Source of the DNA: Bosea sp. BIWAKO-01 | Lineage (GTDB): Bacteria > Pseudomonadota > Alphaproteobacteria > Rhizobiales > Beijerinckiaceae | Direction: 5' to 3' | NCBI RefSeq assembly: GCF_001748145.1 | Contig: NZ_BCQA01000001.1 | Coordinates: 3,374,501-3,438,500, forward strand | DNA length: 64,000 bases | Shown here: positions 53,532-61,727 of the stretch, piece after piece | Numbering within the stretch: the stretch's first letter is position 1 | How the letters are laid out: each line of letters opens with the position of its first letter | The notes under the pieces: model-generated | The model's input: the letters and a program-made list of their open reading frames with translations, nothing else | Told to the model about the DNA's origin: nothing | Database searches by the model: none | Program-made: the position numbers and the translations under genes

Positions 53532-54158
53532 ATGGCCGATCTGCTTCCCCTTTCCGCTCCGACCCTGGTCAACGCGATCCTTCCCCAGGTCTCCGGACGT
53601 CGCGCCGCGCTGGCGCGCAATGTCGCACTTGCCGTGGCCGGCAGCCTGCTGCTCGTACTCGCAGCCAAGATCAAGGTACCGTTCTGGCCGGTGCCGATGA
53701 CCCTGCAGACGCTGGCGGTGCTCGGCCTGGGCGCCGCCTATGGCTCGCGCCTCGGCGCCGCGACTGTCGCACTCTATATTGCCTACGGTCTCGCCGGCCT
53801 GCCGGTCTTCACCAACACGCCGCCGGTTGCAGCCGGGCTGCTCTATCTCGCCGGTCCGACCGGCGGTTTCCTCGTCGGCTTTGTGCTGGCGGCGGCTGTC
53901 GCTGGCTGGGCGGCCGAGCGCGGCGCTTCGGTGTTCCGCCTGATCGCGGGATTCATTGTCGCGGAAGCACTGATTCTTGGCCTCGGCGGCCTGTGGCTTG
54001 CTCTTGGGGCGCAAATGGCGAGCGGTGCCACCGGTGTCGGCTTCGCCAAGGCCTTTGCCCTCGGCGTGCAGCCCTTCCTGCTGGGCGATGCGCTCAAGAT
54101 GGCGCTGGCTGCGAGCCTGGTCGGGGCGAGTTGGTCCTTCCTGCGCCGCCGTGGCTGA
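53532..54158 (+). CDS. bioY: Biotin transporter substrate-binding membrane protein BioY
   Basis: The 208-residue protein has six hydrophobic segments and the BioY landmarks AAKIKVPFWPVPMTLQTLAV, YIAYGLAGLPVF and YLAGPTGGFLVGFVLAA. BioY is the S component of ECF-type biotin importers. No bioM or bioN is present in the window, so it either works alone or uses T and A components from elsewhere. A clear Rho-independent terminator follows at 54186. Confidence 0.95.
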   Translation: MADLLPLSAPTLVNAILPQVSGRRAALARNVALAVAGSLLLVLAAKIKVPFWPVPMTLQTLAVLGLGAAYGSRLGAATVALYIAYGLAGLPVFTNTPPVAAGLLYLAGPTGGFLVGFVLAAAVAGWAAERGASVFRLIAGFIVAEALILGLGGLWLALGAQMASGATGVGFAKAFALGVQPFLLGDALKMALAASLVGASWSFLRRRG

Positions 54159-54185
54159 GGCACGCTGCAGCGACGGAGACGAACG

Positions 54186-54214
54186 AGCCGGGGCTTTGCC
54201 CCGGCTTTTTCTTT
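54186..54214 (+). terminator. Rho-independent terminator after bioY
   Basis: AGCCGGGGC, loop TTT, GCCCCGGCT, then a T-rich tail (TTTTTCTTT). It lies 28 bases after the bioY stop. Confidence 0.9.
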
Positions 54215-54290
54215 GGCGCTGGGCGTCAACGCATCGTCCCGGAACGTGGACCGCGGTGTTCGGGAGGGCTGATGCAAGCACAAAAGGTCA

Positions 54291-54327
54291 GACCATCGGA
54301 TCGGATACGAGATCCGGTCCGATGGTC
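54291..54327. repeat. Intergenic palindromic repeat, copy 3
   Basis: GACCATCGG pairs with CCGATGGTC over 9 bp; inside lies CGGAT-N5-ATCCG, the same inner dyad as in the copy at 18682-18714. It lies between bioY and the convergent small lipoprotein gene. Confidence 0.65.
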
Positions 54328-54359
54328 CAACGATTCGCGTGCGGCTGTCGGGCCTGTTC

Positions 54360-54500
54360 TCAGCCCTGCGGATTGTTGCCGGAGCAGGTCTTCACGGGTT
54401 GGCCGAAGATATCGAGCTTCATGAACTCCCCGCATTTGTCGCAGCCGGAGAGAAGCACTGCGAGGCTCATGATTCCGATGATTCGGGAAAAACGCGTCAT
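54360..54500 (-). CDS. Very small lipoprotein, 46 residues
   Basis: I found this by reading the minus strand. The protein starts MTRFSRIIGIMSLAVLLSGC, a lipoprotein signal with lipobox LLSGC (Cys20), followed by DKCGEFMKLDIFGQPVKTC and a short tail ending NNPQG. Besides the lipidated Cys it has two further Cys (residues 23 and 39) that could form a disulfide. A weak GGGG-type ribosome site stands about nine bases upstream. I do not know a function. Confidence 0.65.
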   Translation of the reverse strand: MTRFSRIIGIMSLAVLLSGCDKCGEFMKLDIFGQPVKTCSGNNPQG

Positions 54501-54653
54501 AGAGTGAGCCCCAGTGTCCTGCGGCGAGACTACAGGAGCGCTTCGCGAGACACCATCGCCGTCTCCGGAGAAGTCGTGGATGCGTTAATCGCTCCCCAGC
54601 GGGCCGGTCGCGGCCCAAATCGCGCCGAAACTGTCCGGGCATCTGTCCGCGCA

Positions 54654-54675
54654 ACAAAAAAGCCCCGCAGGGCTT
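54654..54675 (-). terminator. Rho-independent terminator after tRNA-Pro
   Basis: On the minus strand AAGCCC, loop TGCG, GGGCTT and then TTTT. It lies 35 bases beyond the 3' end of the tRNA-Pro gene, the right place and direction to end its transcript. Confidence 0.85.
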
Positions 54676-54709
54676 GATTTGTAATTATCTGAAATATCTC
54701 GGGAAATTT

Positions 54710-54786
54710 TGGTCGGAGTGGCAGGATTTGAACCTGCGACCCCCACGTCCCGAACGTGGTGCGCTACCAGACTGCGCTACACTCCG
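54710..54786 (-). tRNA. tRNA-Pro(CGG)
   Basis: A full cloverleaf on the minus strand: acceptor CGGAGTG/CACTCCG, D arm GCGC/GCGC, anticodon stem CCACG/CGTGG with loop TTCGGGA (anticodon CGG), T arm GCAGG/CCTGC with TTCAAAT, discriminator A, and CCA encoded at 54710-54712. It reads CCG codons. A -35/-10 promoter stands at 54803-54831 and a terminator at 54654-54675. Confidence 0.97.
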
Positions 54787-54802
54787 ATCAACTGGTGGCC
54801 GG

Positions 54803-54831
54803 CTTATAGCCAGCGTCGCGCCGCAGCGCAA
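54803..54831 (-). promoter_or_regulatory. Sigma-70-type promoter of tRNA-Pro
   Basis: On the minus strand TTGCGC, 17 bases, TATAAG; the -10 box ends 16 bases before the tRNA 5' end. Confidence 0.75.
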
Positions 54832-54925
54832 CAGGGCTAAGCACCTCTTATGTGGATTTCTCCAGAGCTTCGTTGAGGGCCTGTCGCGTCGGATGCAGCC
54901 TCCTGTGAGAAGCGCGCGTCGACGG

Positions 54926-54954
54926 TTGCACAGAGCCGCGACGCACACTAGAAC
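54926..54954 (+). promoter_or_regulatory. Sigma-70-type promoter of tRNA-Gln
   Basis: TTGCAC, 17 bases, TAGAAC; the -10 box ends 12 bases before the tRNA 5' end. Confidence 0.75.
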
Positions 54955-54966
54955 GCTGCAGCGCGT

Positions 54967-55041
<75 letters not shown>

Positions 55042-55171
55042 ACAATCTAAGATCTTGATTTTAAGCGGTTTTCCAAGGCTTCCTCTAGCCCGGCTGTAGC
55101 CCGGCGCGATCTTTTGCACTCTGCGTCTAACGGTCGAGATGTGGCCGTGCGACGAATGTCCTACATGGGTG

Positions 55172-55188
55172 GAGGCTGTGTGGAAACG
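55172..55188 (+). repeat. Left terminal inverted repeat of the IS
   Basis: GAGGCTGTGTGGAAACG; matches the right end in 16 of 17 positions. Confidence 0.85.
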
Positions 55189-55229
55189 GGCTGATCTGGT
55201 AGGCTTTCTGGAGCGATCCGAGGGCTTGC

Positions 55230-56660
55230 ATGGCGCGCTACATCGAAGGCGAGACCCGGCTGCAGAGACTGCTCCTGCCCGACTGTCTTGAGGACTACGT
55301 CAGCGAAGATAATCCGGTCCGGGTGGTGGATGTCTTCATCGACGAACTCGATCTGGGAACGATGGGCTTTGCCGGCCCGGCCTCGACGGGGCGGCCTGGA
55401 TACCACCCCGCTACCCTTCTCAAGCTGTACCTCTACGGCTACCTCAACCAGGTTCAGTCGAGCCGCCGGCTGGAGCGCGAGGCCGGCCGCAACGTCGAGG
55501 TGATGTGGCTGACGGGCAAGCTTGCGCCCGACTTCAAGACCATCGCCGACTTTCGCCGTGACAATGGGGCTGCGATCCGGGCTGCCTGCGCGCAGTTCGT
55601 CGTGCTGTGCCGCCAACTCGGCCTTCTGGCAGGCGGCACCGTGGCCGTGGACGGCAGCCGGTTCAAGGCCGTCAACACGCGCGACAAGAACTTCACGCCC
55701 GGCGCGATCCGTCGCCGGATGGAGCAGGTGGAGGCAAGCATCGCACGCTATCTGTCGCTGCTCGATACGGCCGACCGGCAGGAGGATGACGTCGCGCAGA
55801 TGCGCAGCATCCGCCTCAAGGACCGGCTTGATCGCCTGCGTCAGCAGATGCGTGACCTCCAGGCGATGGACCACGTCGTCGCGGTGGCGCCAGACCGTCA
55901 GGTCTCGCTGACCGATCCCGACGCCCGCGCCATGGCCACCAACGGCAAGGGCACTGGCCTCGTCGGCTACAACGTTCAGGCGGCGGTCGACGCCAAACAT
56001 CATCTGATCGTGGCTCATGAGGTCACCAACATCGGCCACGACCGCAGCCAGCTCGCCAGCATGGGGCGTCAGGCAAAGGATGCGACAGGAGCCGGTGCGC
56101 TGACTGTGCTGGCCGATCGCGGCTACTTCTCAGGCGAGGAGGTCCTGGCCTGCGACGAGATCGGCATCTCCGCCATCGTCCCCAAGCCCCTGACATCAGG
56201 GGCCAAAGCCGACGGGCGCTGGGGCAAGCAGGACTTCACCTACGATGCTCCGAGCGACACCTATCGCTGTCCCGCCGGCGAGACGCTCACATGGCGCTTC
56301 TCATCGGTCGAGAAGGATCTGACACTCCATACCTACTGGGCCGACGGCTGCGGAGCCTGCCTGGTCAAAGACCAATGCACCACCGGCAAGCAGCGCCGCA
56401 TCAAGCGCTGGGAGCACGAGGTGGTGATCGAGGCCATGCAGCGCCGGCTCGATCGCATGCCCGACGCCATGCGGATCCGAAGGCGCACGGTCGAGCACGT
56501 CTTCGGCACGATCAAGGACTGGATGGGCCGAAGTCACTTCCTGACCCGCCACCTCCCCAATGTCGGAACCGAGATGAGCCTCCATGTGCTGGCCTACAAT
56601 CTCAAGCGGGCCATCGCCATCCTCGGCGCGGCGACGTTGATGAAGGCCATGAGAGCCTGA
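55230..56660 (+). CDS. IS1182-family transposase
   Basis: The 476-residue DDE transposase is full length. It opens RYIEGETRLQRLLLPDCLEDYV, has the N-terminal helix-turn-helix-like domain (TGRPGYHPATLLKLYLYGYL), the first catalytic Asp in GTVAVDGSRFKAV, the second in LTVLADRGYFSGEE, a Cys-containing DGCGACLVKDQC region typical of IS1182, and the Glu in RRTVEHVFGTIKDWM. It is intact, so the element may still be active. GGCTTGC precedes the ATG without a strong SD. Confidence 0.95.
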   Translation: MARYIEGETRLQRLLLPDCLEDYVSEDNPVRVVDVFIDELDLGTMGFAGPASTGRPGYHPATLLKLYLYGYLNQVQSSRRLEREAGRNVEVMWLTGKLAPDFKTIADFRRDNGAAIRAACAQFVVLCRQLGLLAGGTVAVDGSRFKAVNTRDKNFTPGAIRRRMEQVEASIARYLSLLDTADRQEDDVAQMRSIRLKDRLDRLRQQMRDLQAMDHVVAVAPDRQVSLTDPDARAMATNGKGTGLVGYNVQAAVDAKHHLIVAHEVTNIGHDRSQLASMGRQAKDATGAGALTVLADRGYFSGEEVLACDEIGISAIVPKPLTSGAKADGRWGKQDFTYDAPSDTYRCPAGETLTWRFSSVEKDLTLHTYWADGCGACLVKDQCTTGKQRRIKRWEHEVVIEAMQRRLDRMPDAMRIRRRTVEHVFGTIKDWMGRSHFLTRHLPNVGTEMSLHVLAYNLKRAIAILGAATLMKAMRA

Positions 56661-56702
56661 CCCTCAGACCCTGTCGCATCGTCAGAGCACGACCCTGAAA
56701 GA

Positions 56703-56719
56703 CGTTTCCACACGGCCTC
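56703..56719 (-). repeat. Right terminal inverted repeat of the IS
   Basis: On the minus strand GAGGCCGTGTGGAAACG; partner of 55172-55188. Confidence 0.85.
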
Positions 56720-56797
56720 GGTCGAAGGCGGCCGTTGATCATCACCCCAAATAGCCTCCCTTGATGTGGCTGTTCACGTCATGCGCGCAGCGACAGG

Positions 56798-58219
56798 TTA
56801 TGAGCCCGTTCGAAGACGCGCCTTCAGTTCGACTGTCGTGCGGTCGATCAGGAATTGCTGGTAGCGATAGAACATTTCCTCGCCCATCGGCGTCGCGAAC
56901 GAATTGGCGTATCGCTGACACCGTTCGCGCAGCCTGGCCAGGCGATCCAGAATGTTCTCGATGGCGTCGCGCTCACCGGCCTCCGGCAAGGCGGGTTTCG
57001 TCGGGTGATGCAGGTCAGGAGCATGGCTGACGGCCTCGCCCGCCACGAGCCGTGCTTCGGCCTCAAGTTTTTCGCGTGCGGAATCAAGGCGCCACAGACG
57101 AAAGCGGCTGATGCCCTTCAGCAGGTTGAAAAGCGCCGTCACCGCCATGACGAGATAGATCCAATAGGCCGGCGACATGAGGTTCACGAGCCACGGGAAA
57201 TAGCGGTCTACGAATTCCGGCTCGCCAGTCAGAATGAACTGCCTCGCTTCGGACGCTAGCGGAGCCGCGGTCGCAGAACTCGTCGAGGTCGGCGGGTTGC
57301 TGCGCACGAATGTCGGGAGCGCAGCCGCCAGGAGCACCAGCAATTCGATACGGTCGGCTCTCTTCGCGCATGTGTTGGCCAAGACGAGCGTATTGACCTG
57401 CGGCACCAATTTGTCAGTCGCAGGGGCCTGGCGCATCAGGTCGTATCGGCCGGCCGGAATCCGCCCAAGGGTCAGCCACGGATAGCGGTCCGTCAAACCT
57501 CTCAAATCTCGGAGCTCGATGATTTCCAGATCATAGCGGCCGATGATCGTGCGCAGGAACTCGGCATCATTTCTCATGACATAGGCGGCAATATCGAGAT
57601 TGCCGCTCGCCACAAGCTGAGCCTGCTCATCCAACTCGCGATAGGACGTTCGCATGTCGAGCTTCTTCAGGTCGGGATCACCGAGCAGTTGGCGTACGAG
57701 ATACGCCGTGCCCGAATTCTCGGGCCCTATTCCGATAGAGGCGCCCCGCAGATCAGAGAAACTGCCGAAGGGGCGATCGCGCCGCGCCAGAAACAGGAGC
57801 GATTCTGGTTCGGGCAAGCGCCCCAATAGCTCGAGTCCGGATTCGGCGGGCACTGGCGTGCCGTCCTGAACGAAGGCAAATTTCTCGGCGCAGGATTTCT
57901 GGTCCGTCATCAGGCGTTTGGCGTTCTCGATCGAACCCGCTGTCGGGATGACCTCGAGATGCCCCCGGTCGCGCCTGGCCAACAGCGCCAGGTTCGAAGC
58001 GAGCGAATGATAGGCGCCGCCTGGCGCACCCGTCAGTATCGACGCTTGAAATGAGCCATAATCACGCACGGTGCTGTAGGACAGAGCCAAGCCTGCGATG
58101 GCTGCTGACGCAACGGCGAGCAATAGAATGCGCAGAAAGCCTCTGCGCCGACTCGCAAAACTACGTTTGTCTGGCCTCGGAGCGTGAACCGACACGGGAG
58201 ATGCCTGCAATGGGGGCAA
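56798..58219 (-). CDS. TAXI family TRAP-type solute-binding protein with C-terminal membrane anchor
   Basis: The 473-residue protein has an N-terminal membrane or signal segment ([20 protein letters not shown], residues 24-43), a TAXI binding domain (SILTGAPGGAYHSLASNLAL, then IPTAGSIENAKRLM, LRGASIGIGPENSGTAYLVRQLL), a second membrane helix near 352-372 (SPAYWIYLVMAVTALFNLL) and a charged helical tail of about 100 residues. Usual TAXI proteins are about 320 residues and secreted. No TRAP permease genes are adjacent. It may be a membrane-held sensor or scavenger. Confidence 0.85.
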   Translation of the reverse strand: MPPLQASPVSVHAPRPDKRSFASRRRGFLRILLLAVASAAIAGLALSYSTVRDYGSFQASILTGAPGGAYHSLASNLALLARRDRGHLEVIPTAGSIENAKRLMTDQKSCAEKFAFVQDGTPVPAESGLELLGRLPEPESLLFLARRDRPFGSFSDLRGASIGIGPENSGTAYLVRQLLGDPDLKKLDMRTSYRELDEQAQLVASGNLDIAAYVMRNDAEFLRTIIGRYDLEIIELRDLRGLTDRYPWLTLGRIPAGRYDLMRQAPATDKLVPQVNTLVLANTCAKRADRIELLVLLAAALPTFVRSNPPTSTSSATAAPLASEARQFILTGEPEFVDRYFPWLVNLMSPAYWIYLVMAVTALFNLLKGISRFRLWRLDSAREKLEAEARLVAGEAVSHAPDLHHPTKPALPEAGERDAIENILDRLARLRERCQRYANSFATPMGEEMFYRYQQFLIDRTTVELKARLRTGS

Positions 58220-58388
58220 CGTGGTCGCGAGGTCCGGGAGATTTGCACGACACTCGCGCGCTCGCCAGTTCTATCGTCATTGCCGGCGCTCCCGCGCCCG
58301 TTGCATGCGCACATGCCGGCCGAAGCCGGCGCTTCCTTCTGCCGCTGTCCGCCGTTGCCCCGCCGGAGCCTGTCGAAGGAGCATCTCC

Positions 58389-59246
58389 TCACCAGAGTTT
58401 GATGTCGAATGAGTAGCTCGCGCCGAGGCCGATGGTGGTCTGGTCCGGCGATCCATATCGGGTCACCAGCGGGCTGGATGCCGCATCATCCCTGAGGCGG
58501 GCGTATTCGACATAGCCACGGACCTCCCATTGCGGCGTCAGTTGATACCGCGCCTGCAGGCCGGCGCCGATCGAATGCAGCCCGCCCTTGGCATTGAAGA
58601 GGGGAAGCCCGGAGGCCAGCGATTGGGCCGCGTCGACGCCAAAGTACGGTGCGGTCGCCTTGTTGTCGGCCGGCGACAGGCGCGGCCCGCCGGACAGGGT
58701 CCAGCGTTCCCCGACGGGAACGACGACATCGGCGGAAAGGTCGGCGACGAAGCCCCTGTGACCGCCGAAACCACGACGCGTTTCGATTCGCGTCCGGAAC
58801 CAATCCCGGGGCCAGAACTCGGCGAAGAGGCCAGCTTCGATCGTGGCGTCGACATCGCCGAGCCCGCGCAAATGCCTGGGGTCGTCGCCTGCGTCGCGCC
58901 CGCCCTTGTACTTGCCAACGAGACCGCCATGGAAGCCGCCGATGTCGATCAACGAAAGACCGGCACCGTCCAGAGGGGAGCGAAAGCGCGCAGCCTTGCC
59001 GGCCCGGCGAATGGAGACGATTGGCAAGGGTTCGAAGCGGAAGCGGCTAGCACCTTCGAATTCTGGGAGAAACTTGCCCTGAGCACCCAGGGTGATGGTC
59101 CAATCGCCGGGGATCGTTGGCATGCGATCGAAAAGACTCTGCGCATGGGCGTTCCCAGGAGCTGTCGTGCAGATCAGCGCCAGCGCAGATGCGGCCAAGG
59201 CCACACGGCCCGACACAATGCGCCGAAGCGCCTCCAATGACGTCAT
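58389..59246 (-). CDS. MipA/OmpV family outer-membrane protein
   Basis: The 285-residue protein has a signal peptide (cleavage near AHA at residue 35) and the family landmarks GDWTITLGAQGKFLPEFEGA, FEPLPIVSIRRAGK, IETRRGFGGHRGFVADLSAD in two parts, and a final strand LGASYSFDIKLW. MipA/OmpV proteins form barrels in the outer membrane; in E. coli MipA is linked to murein synthesis. It is divergent from a two-component system gene, which probably controls it. Confidence 0.9.
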   Translation of the reverse strand: MTSLEALRRIVSGRVALAASALALICTTAPGNAHAQSLFDRMPTIPGDWTITLGAQGKFLPEFEGASRFRFEPLPIVSIRRAGKAARFRSPLDGAGLSLIDIGGFHGGLVGKYKGGRDAGDDPRHLRGLGDVDATIEAGLFAEFWPRDWFRTRIETRRGFGGHRGFVADLSADVVVPVGERWTLSGGPRLSPADNKATAPYFGVDAAQSLASGLPLFNAKGGLHSIGAGLQARYQLTPQWEVRGYVEYARLRDDAASSPLVTRYGSPDQTTIGLGASYSFDIKLW

Positions 59247-59416
59247 TCATCAACCCCAGTGGCGCAGGTCGCGTTCGCGAGACGCTCATCTCTAGGGCAG
59301 TGGGGGCGCGGGGCGATGTCTCCGGGATTTCGGTTTGCAACAGACTGTTACAGAATGATGCTTGCCCTAAGGGCATGTGGAAGGCCAAGGGTACTTCTCT
59401 GCCGGAGCTTCATCGC

Positions 59417-60160
59417 GTGGCCCGCTCGAACAGCCCTCATCTCCTCATCGTCGATGACGACGCCACGATACTCAGAATCCTCGCGCGGTTCCTGAGCGAG
59501 CATGGGGTGCGTGTGACGCAGGCGCAGGCCGGGGCGCAGATGCTCGAAGCCTTGGAAGCAGGGCGCTTCGACCTCATCGTCCTCGATATCATGATGCCGG
59601 GAGAGGATGGGCTCAGCCTTTGCCGGCGTGTCCGTGCCACGAGCAATATTCCGATCATCCTGCTGACAGCGATGACATCCGACACGGATCGGGTCGTCGG
59701 GCTCGAGCTCGGTGCCGACGATTATGTCACGAAGCCCTTCAACCCACGTGAGCTTCTGGCGCGGGTGCGGGCTGTTCTGCGCCGGACCGGCGTCTCTCCC
59801 GCAGCTGCGCGCGATCACGTGCGGTCGAGCTTTCGGTTTGCGGGATGGACGCTGGATGCGAAACGCCGGGTCTTCCTGTCTCCTGACAATGTGCTGACCG
59901 ACCTGACGAGCGGCCAGTTCGATCTGCTGCTGGCCTTCGTGGAGCATCCGCAGCGCGTTCTCAGCCGCGATCAGTTGCTCGATCTGGCCCATGGCAGGGC
60001 AAGCCAGATCTTCGATCGCAGCATCGACGTCCAGATCAGCCGGCTGCGCCGCAAGATCGAGATCAATCCGCAGGAGCCACTGCTCATCAAGACCGTGCGG
60101 AGCGAGGGATATGTCAGGACAGCGGACGTGGTTGCCGATGCGCCCGAGGCAACGCCATGA
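59417..60160 (+). CDS. OmpR-family response regulator
   Basis: The 247-residue protein has a receiver domain (LLIVDDDATILRIL, phosphorylated Asp in IVLDIMMPGEDG, Thr/Lys in LLTAM and VTKPFNPREL) and a C-terminal winged helix (RVFLSPDNVLTDLTSGQFDLL, DRSIDVQISRLRRKIE). GTG at 59417 has GGAG nine bases upstream and gives the normal length; ATG 59375 (MWKAKGTSL) is the alternative. Its stop overlaps the kinase start as ATGA at 60157-60160. Confidence 0.92.
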   Translation: MARSNSPHLLIVDDDATILRILARFLSEHGVRVTQAQAGAQMLEALEAGRFDLIVLDIMMPGEDGLSLCRRVRATSNIPIILLTAMTSDTDRVVGLELGADDYVTKPFNPRELLARVRAVLRRTGVSPAAARDHVRSSFRFAGWTLDAKRRVFLSPDNVLTDLTSGQFDLLLAFVEHPQRVLSRDQLLDLAHGRASQIFDRSIDVQISRLRRKIEINPQEPLLIKTVRSEGYVRTADVVADAPEATP

Positions 60161-61599
60161 GGGCAAGGCTGTGGTCGCGGGCGGGGTTTGCCCCCCGCAT
60201 CGCCATTGTTGTGGTCCTCACCTTCATCGGGACACAACTGCTCGGCGAGGCGCTCCGCGCGCTGGTGCCACCCTCGGATTTCGCGTTGTTCGACACGCAA
60301 TGGCTTGTCGATACGACAGTCGACGCTCAACGGATCGTAGCGGCGGTTGATGCGAGCCAGCGTGATTTGGCGCTGTCTTCGCTGAAATCGAAGGAGTGGC
60401 TCGATTTCGCCATCCGTGAGCGTCAACCCGCGGCGCCGAGGGGCCCTTCGCCCGCATCGAGCGCGACGCTCCAGGCCGAGATCAGCAAGAAATTGGGTGT
60501 CGATGCGGATGCTGTCGTCGTCAATATCACGCCCTATGGCAACCTGCTCAGTCAGGTCAGGACCGGTGTCGTCCTTCTATCCGGCCTGCCGGCTCTGATG
60601 GCCAACGTCGCCGCGGATTCTGTCGAGCACTACCCACTCGTGGCATCGGAGATCGAGATCGGCGTCCGCCTCTCCCATCAGTCCTGGCTGATCGTGACGC
60701 AGCGCGCCGGCGAGCTGGCCAGCGCGCGCTACGTGCGGAACGCGGCTGACCTGATTGGCGGGGTGTTGTTTGTCGGCATGTTGTCCATCTGGATGGCGCG
60801 CAGTCTGGTCAAGCCGCTGACGCAGCTCGCCGGAGCGGCCGAACGGCTCGGCCGAGAGCGGGCGCTGACCCCGATCGGTGACATGGACCTGCCGGAATAT
60901 GCCGCGATCGCCCATGCCTTCAACGACATGCAAGCGCGCCTCACGCATTTCGTGGATGAGAGGACCACCATGCTCGCCGCGATCTCACATGACCTGCGCA
61001 CGCCGCTCACGCGGCTGCGGCTCATGGCGGAGTATGTGCGCGACAAGGATCAGCGCCAGGAGGTCCTGTCCAATATTTCCGAGATGGAGACCATGATCCA
61101 GTCGTCGCTCGTCTTCGGGAGCGACGATGCGCGGCGCGAGCCACACAGTGTGGTCGATATCGCCTCGCTCCTGATCAGCCTTTGCGACAATTTCACGGAT
61201 ATGGGGGGGCATGTCACCTATGTCGGCCCCGATCATGCTCAGTTGTCCTGCCAGCCCGTGGCGATGCGCCGGGCTCTGTCAAATCTCATCGACAATGGCC
61301 TGCGCTATGGTGAGCGGGTCAGCGTTACCCTGCGCGACGAAGCTCAGGCGCTTGTCATTGTTCTCAGGGATGTCGGGCCAGGGATCGCGCCGGATCAGAT
61401 CGAACGCGCCTTTGCTCCGTTTCAACGCCTCGATGGCTCGCGCAGTCGCGCGACCGGCGGCACCGGCCTCGGGCTCACGATTGCCCGGGACGTCATCCGC
61501 GCGCATGGCGGAGACGTCACCCTCGCTTCGGCCCAGCCGGCCGGTCTGCTGGTGACCGTGAACCTGCCGAAACCGACGATCATGCCGCGTATGATGTGA
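60157..61599 (+). CDS. Sensor histidine kinase of the OmpR/EnvZ type
   Basis: The 480-residue protein has two membrane helices (about residues 12-32 and 194-214) around a 160-residue periplasmic domain, a HAMP linker (VKPLTQLAGAAERLGRE), the H box ISHDLRTPLTRLRLM, N box RRALSNLIDNGLRYGE, and G boxes DVGPGIAPDQ and GGTGLGLTIARD. It should phosphorylate the preceding regulator. The signal is unknown; the neighbouring MipA/OmpV gene suggests envelope stress or a cation or drug. Confidence 0.93.
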   Translation: MRARLWSRAGFAPRIAIVVVLTFIGTQLLGEALRALVPPSDFALFDTQWLVDTTVDAQRIVAAVDASQRDLALSSLKSKEWLDFAIRERQPAAPRGPSPASSATLQAEISKKLGVDADAVVVNITPYGNLLSQVRTGVVLLSGLPALMANVAADSVEHYPLVASEIEIGVRLSHQSWLIVTQRAGELASARYVRNAADLIGGVLFVGMLSIWMARSLVKPLTQLAGAAERLGRERALTPIGDMDLPEYAAIAHAFNDMQARLTHFVDERTTMLAAISHDLRTPLTRLRLMAEYVRDKDQRQEVLSNISEMETMIQSSLVFGSDDARREPHSVVDIASLLISLCDNFTDMGGHVTYVGPDHAQLSCQPVAMRRALSNLIDNGLRYGERVSVTLRDEAQALVIVLRDVGPGIAPDQIERAFAPFQRLDGSRSRATGGTGLGLTIARDVIRAHGGDVTLASAQPAGLLVTVNLPKPTIMPRMM

Positions 61600-61727
61600 C
61601 ATGTGCTCCACGGCATCCGCCGTCGCGCCTCGCCGGCGCGACCAGATGTGTTCGGCGTCCGAGCGGCAACATCTGGAAGCGTTGCGTCGCCTGCAGGCGG
61701 CTGGGACATCCGGGTTAAGCGATCCCG

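Larger units (their letters stand above)
55172..56719. mobile_element. IS1182-family-type insertion sequence, complete
   Basis: A 1548-base unit bounded by imperfect 17-bp inverted repeats, GAGGCTGTGTGGAAACG at 55172-55188 and its complement (one mismatch, GAGGCC) at 56703-56719. It carries one intact transposase gene. I see no convincing target duplication in the flanks (GGTG on the left, GGTC on the right). Confidence 0.88.
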
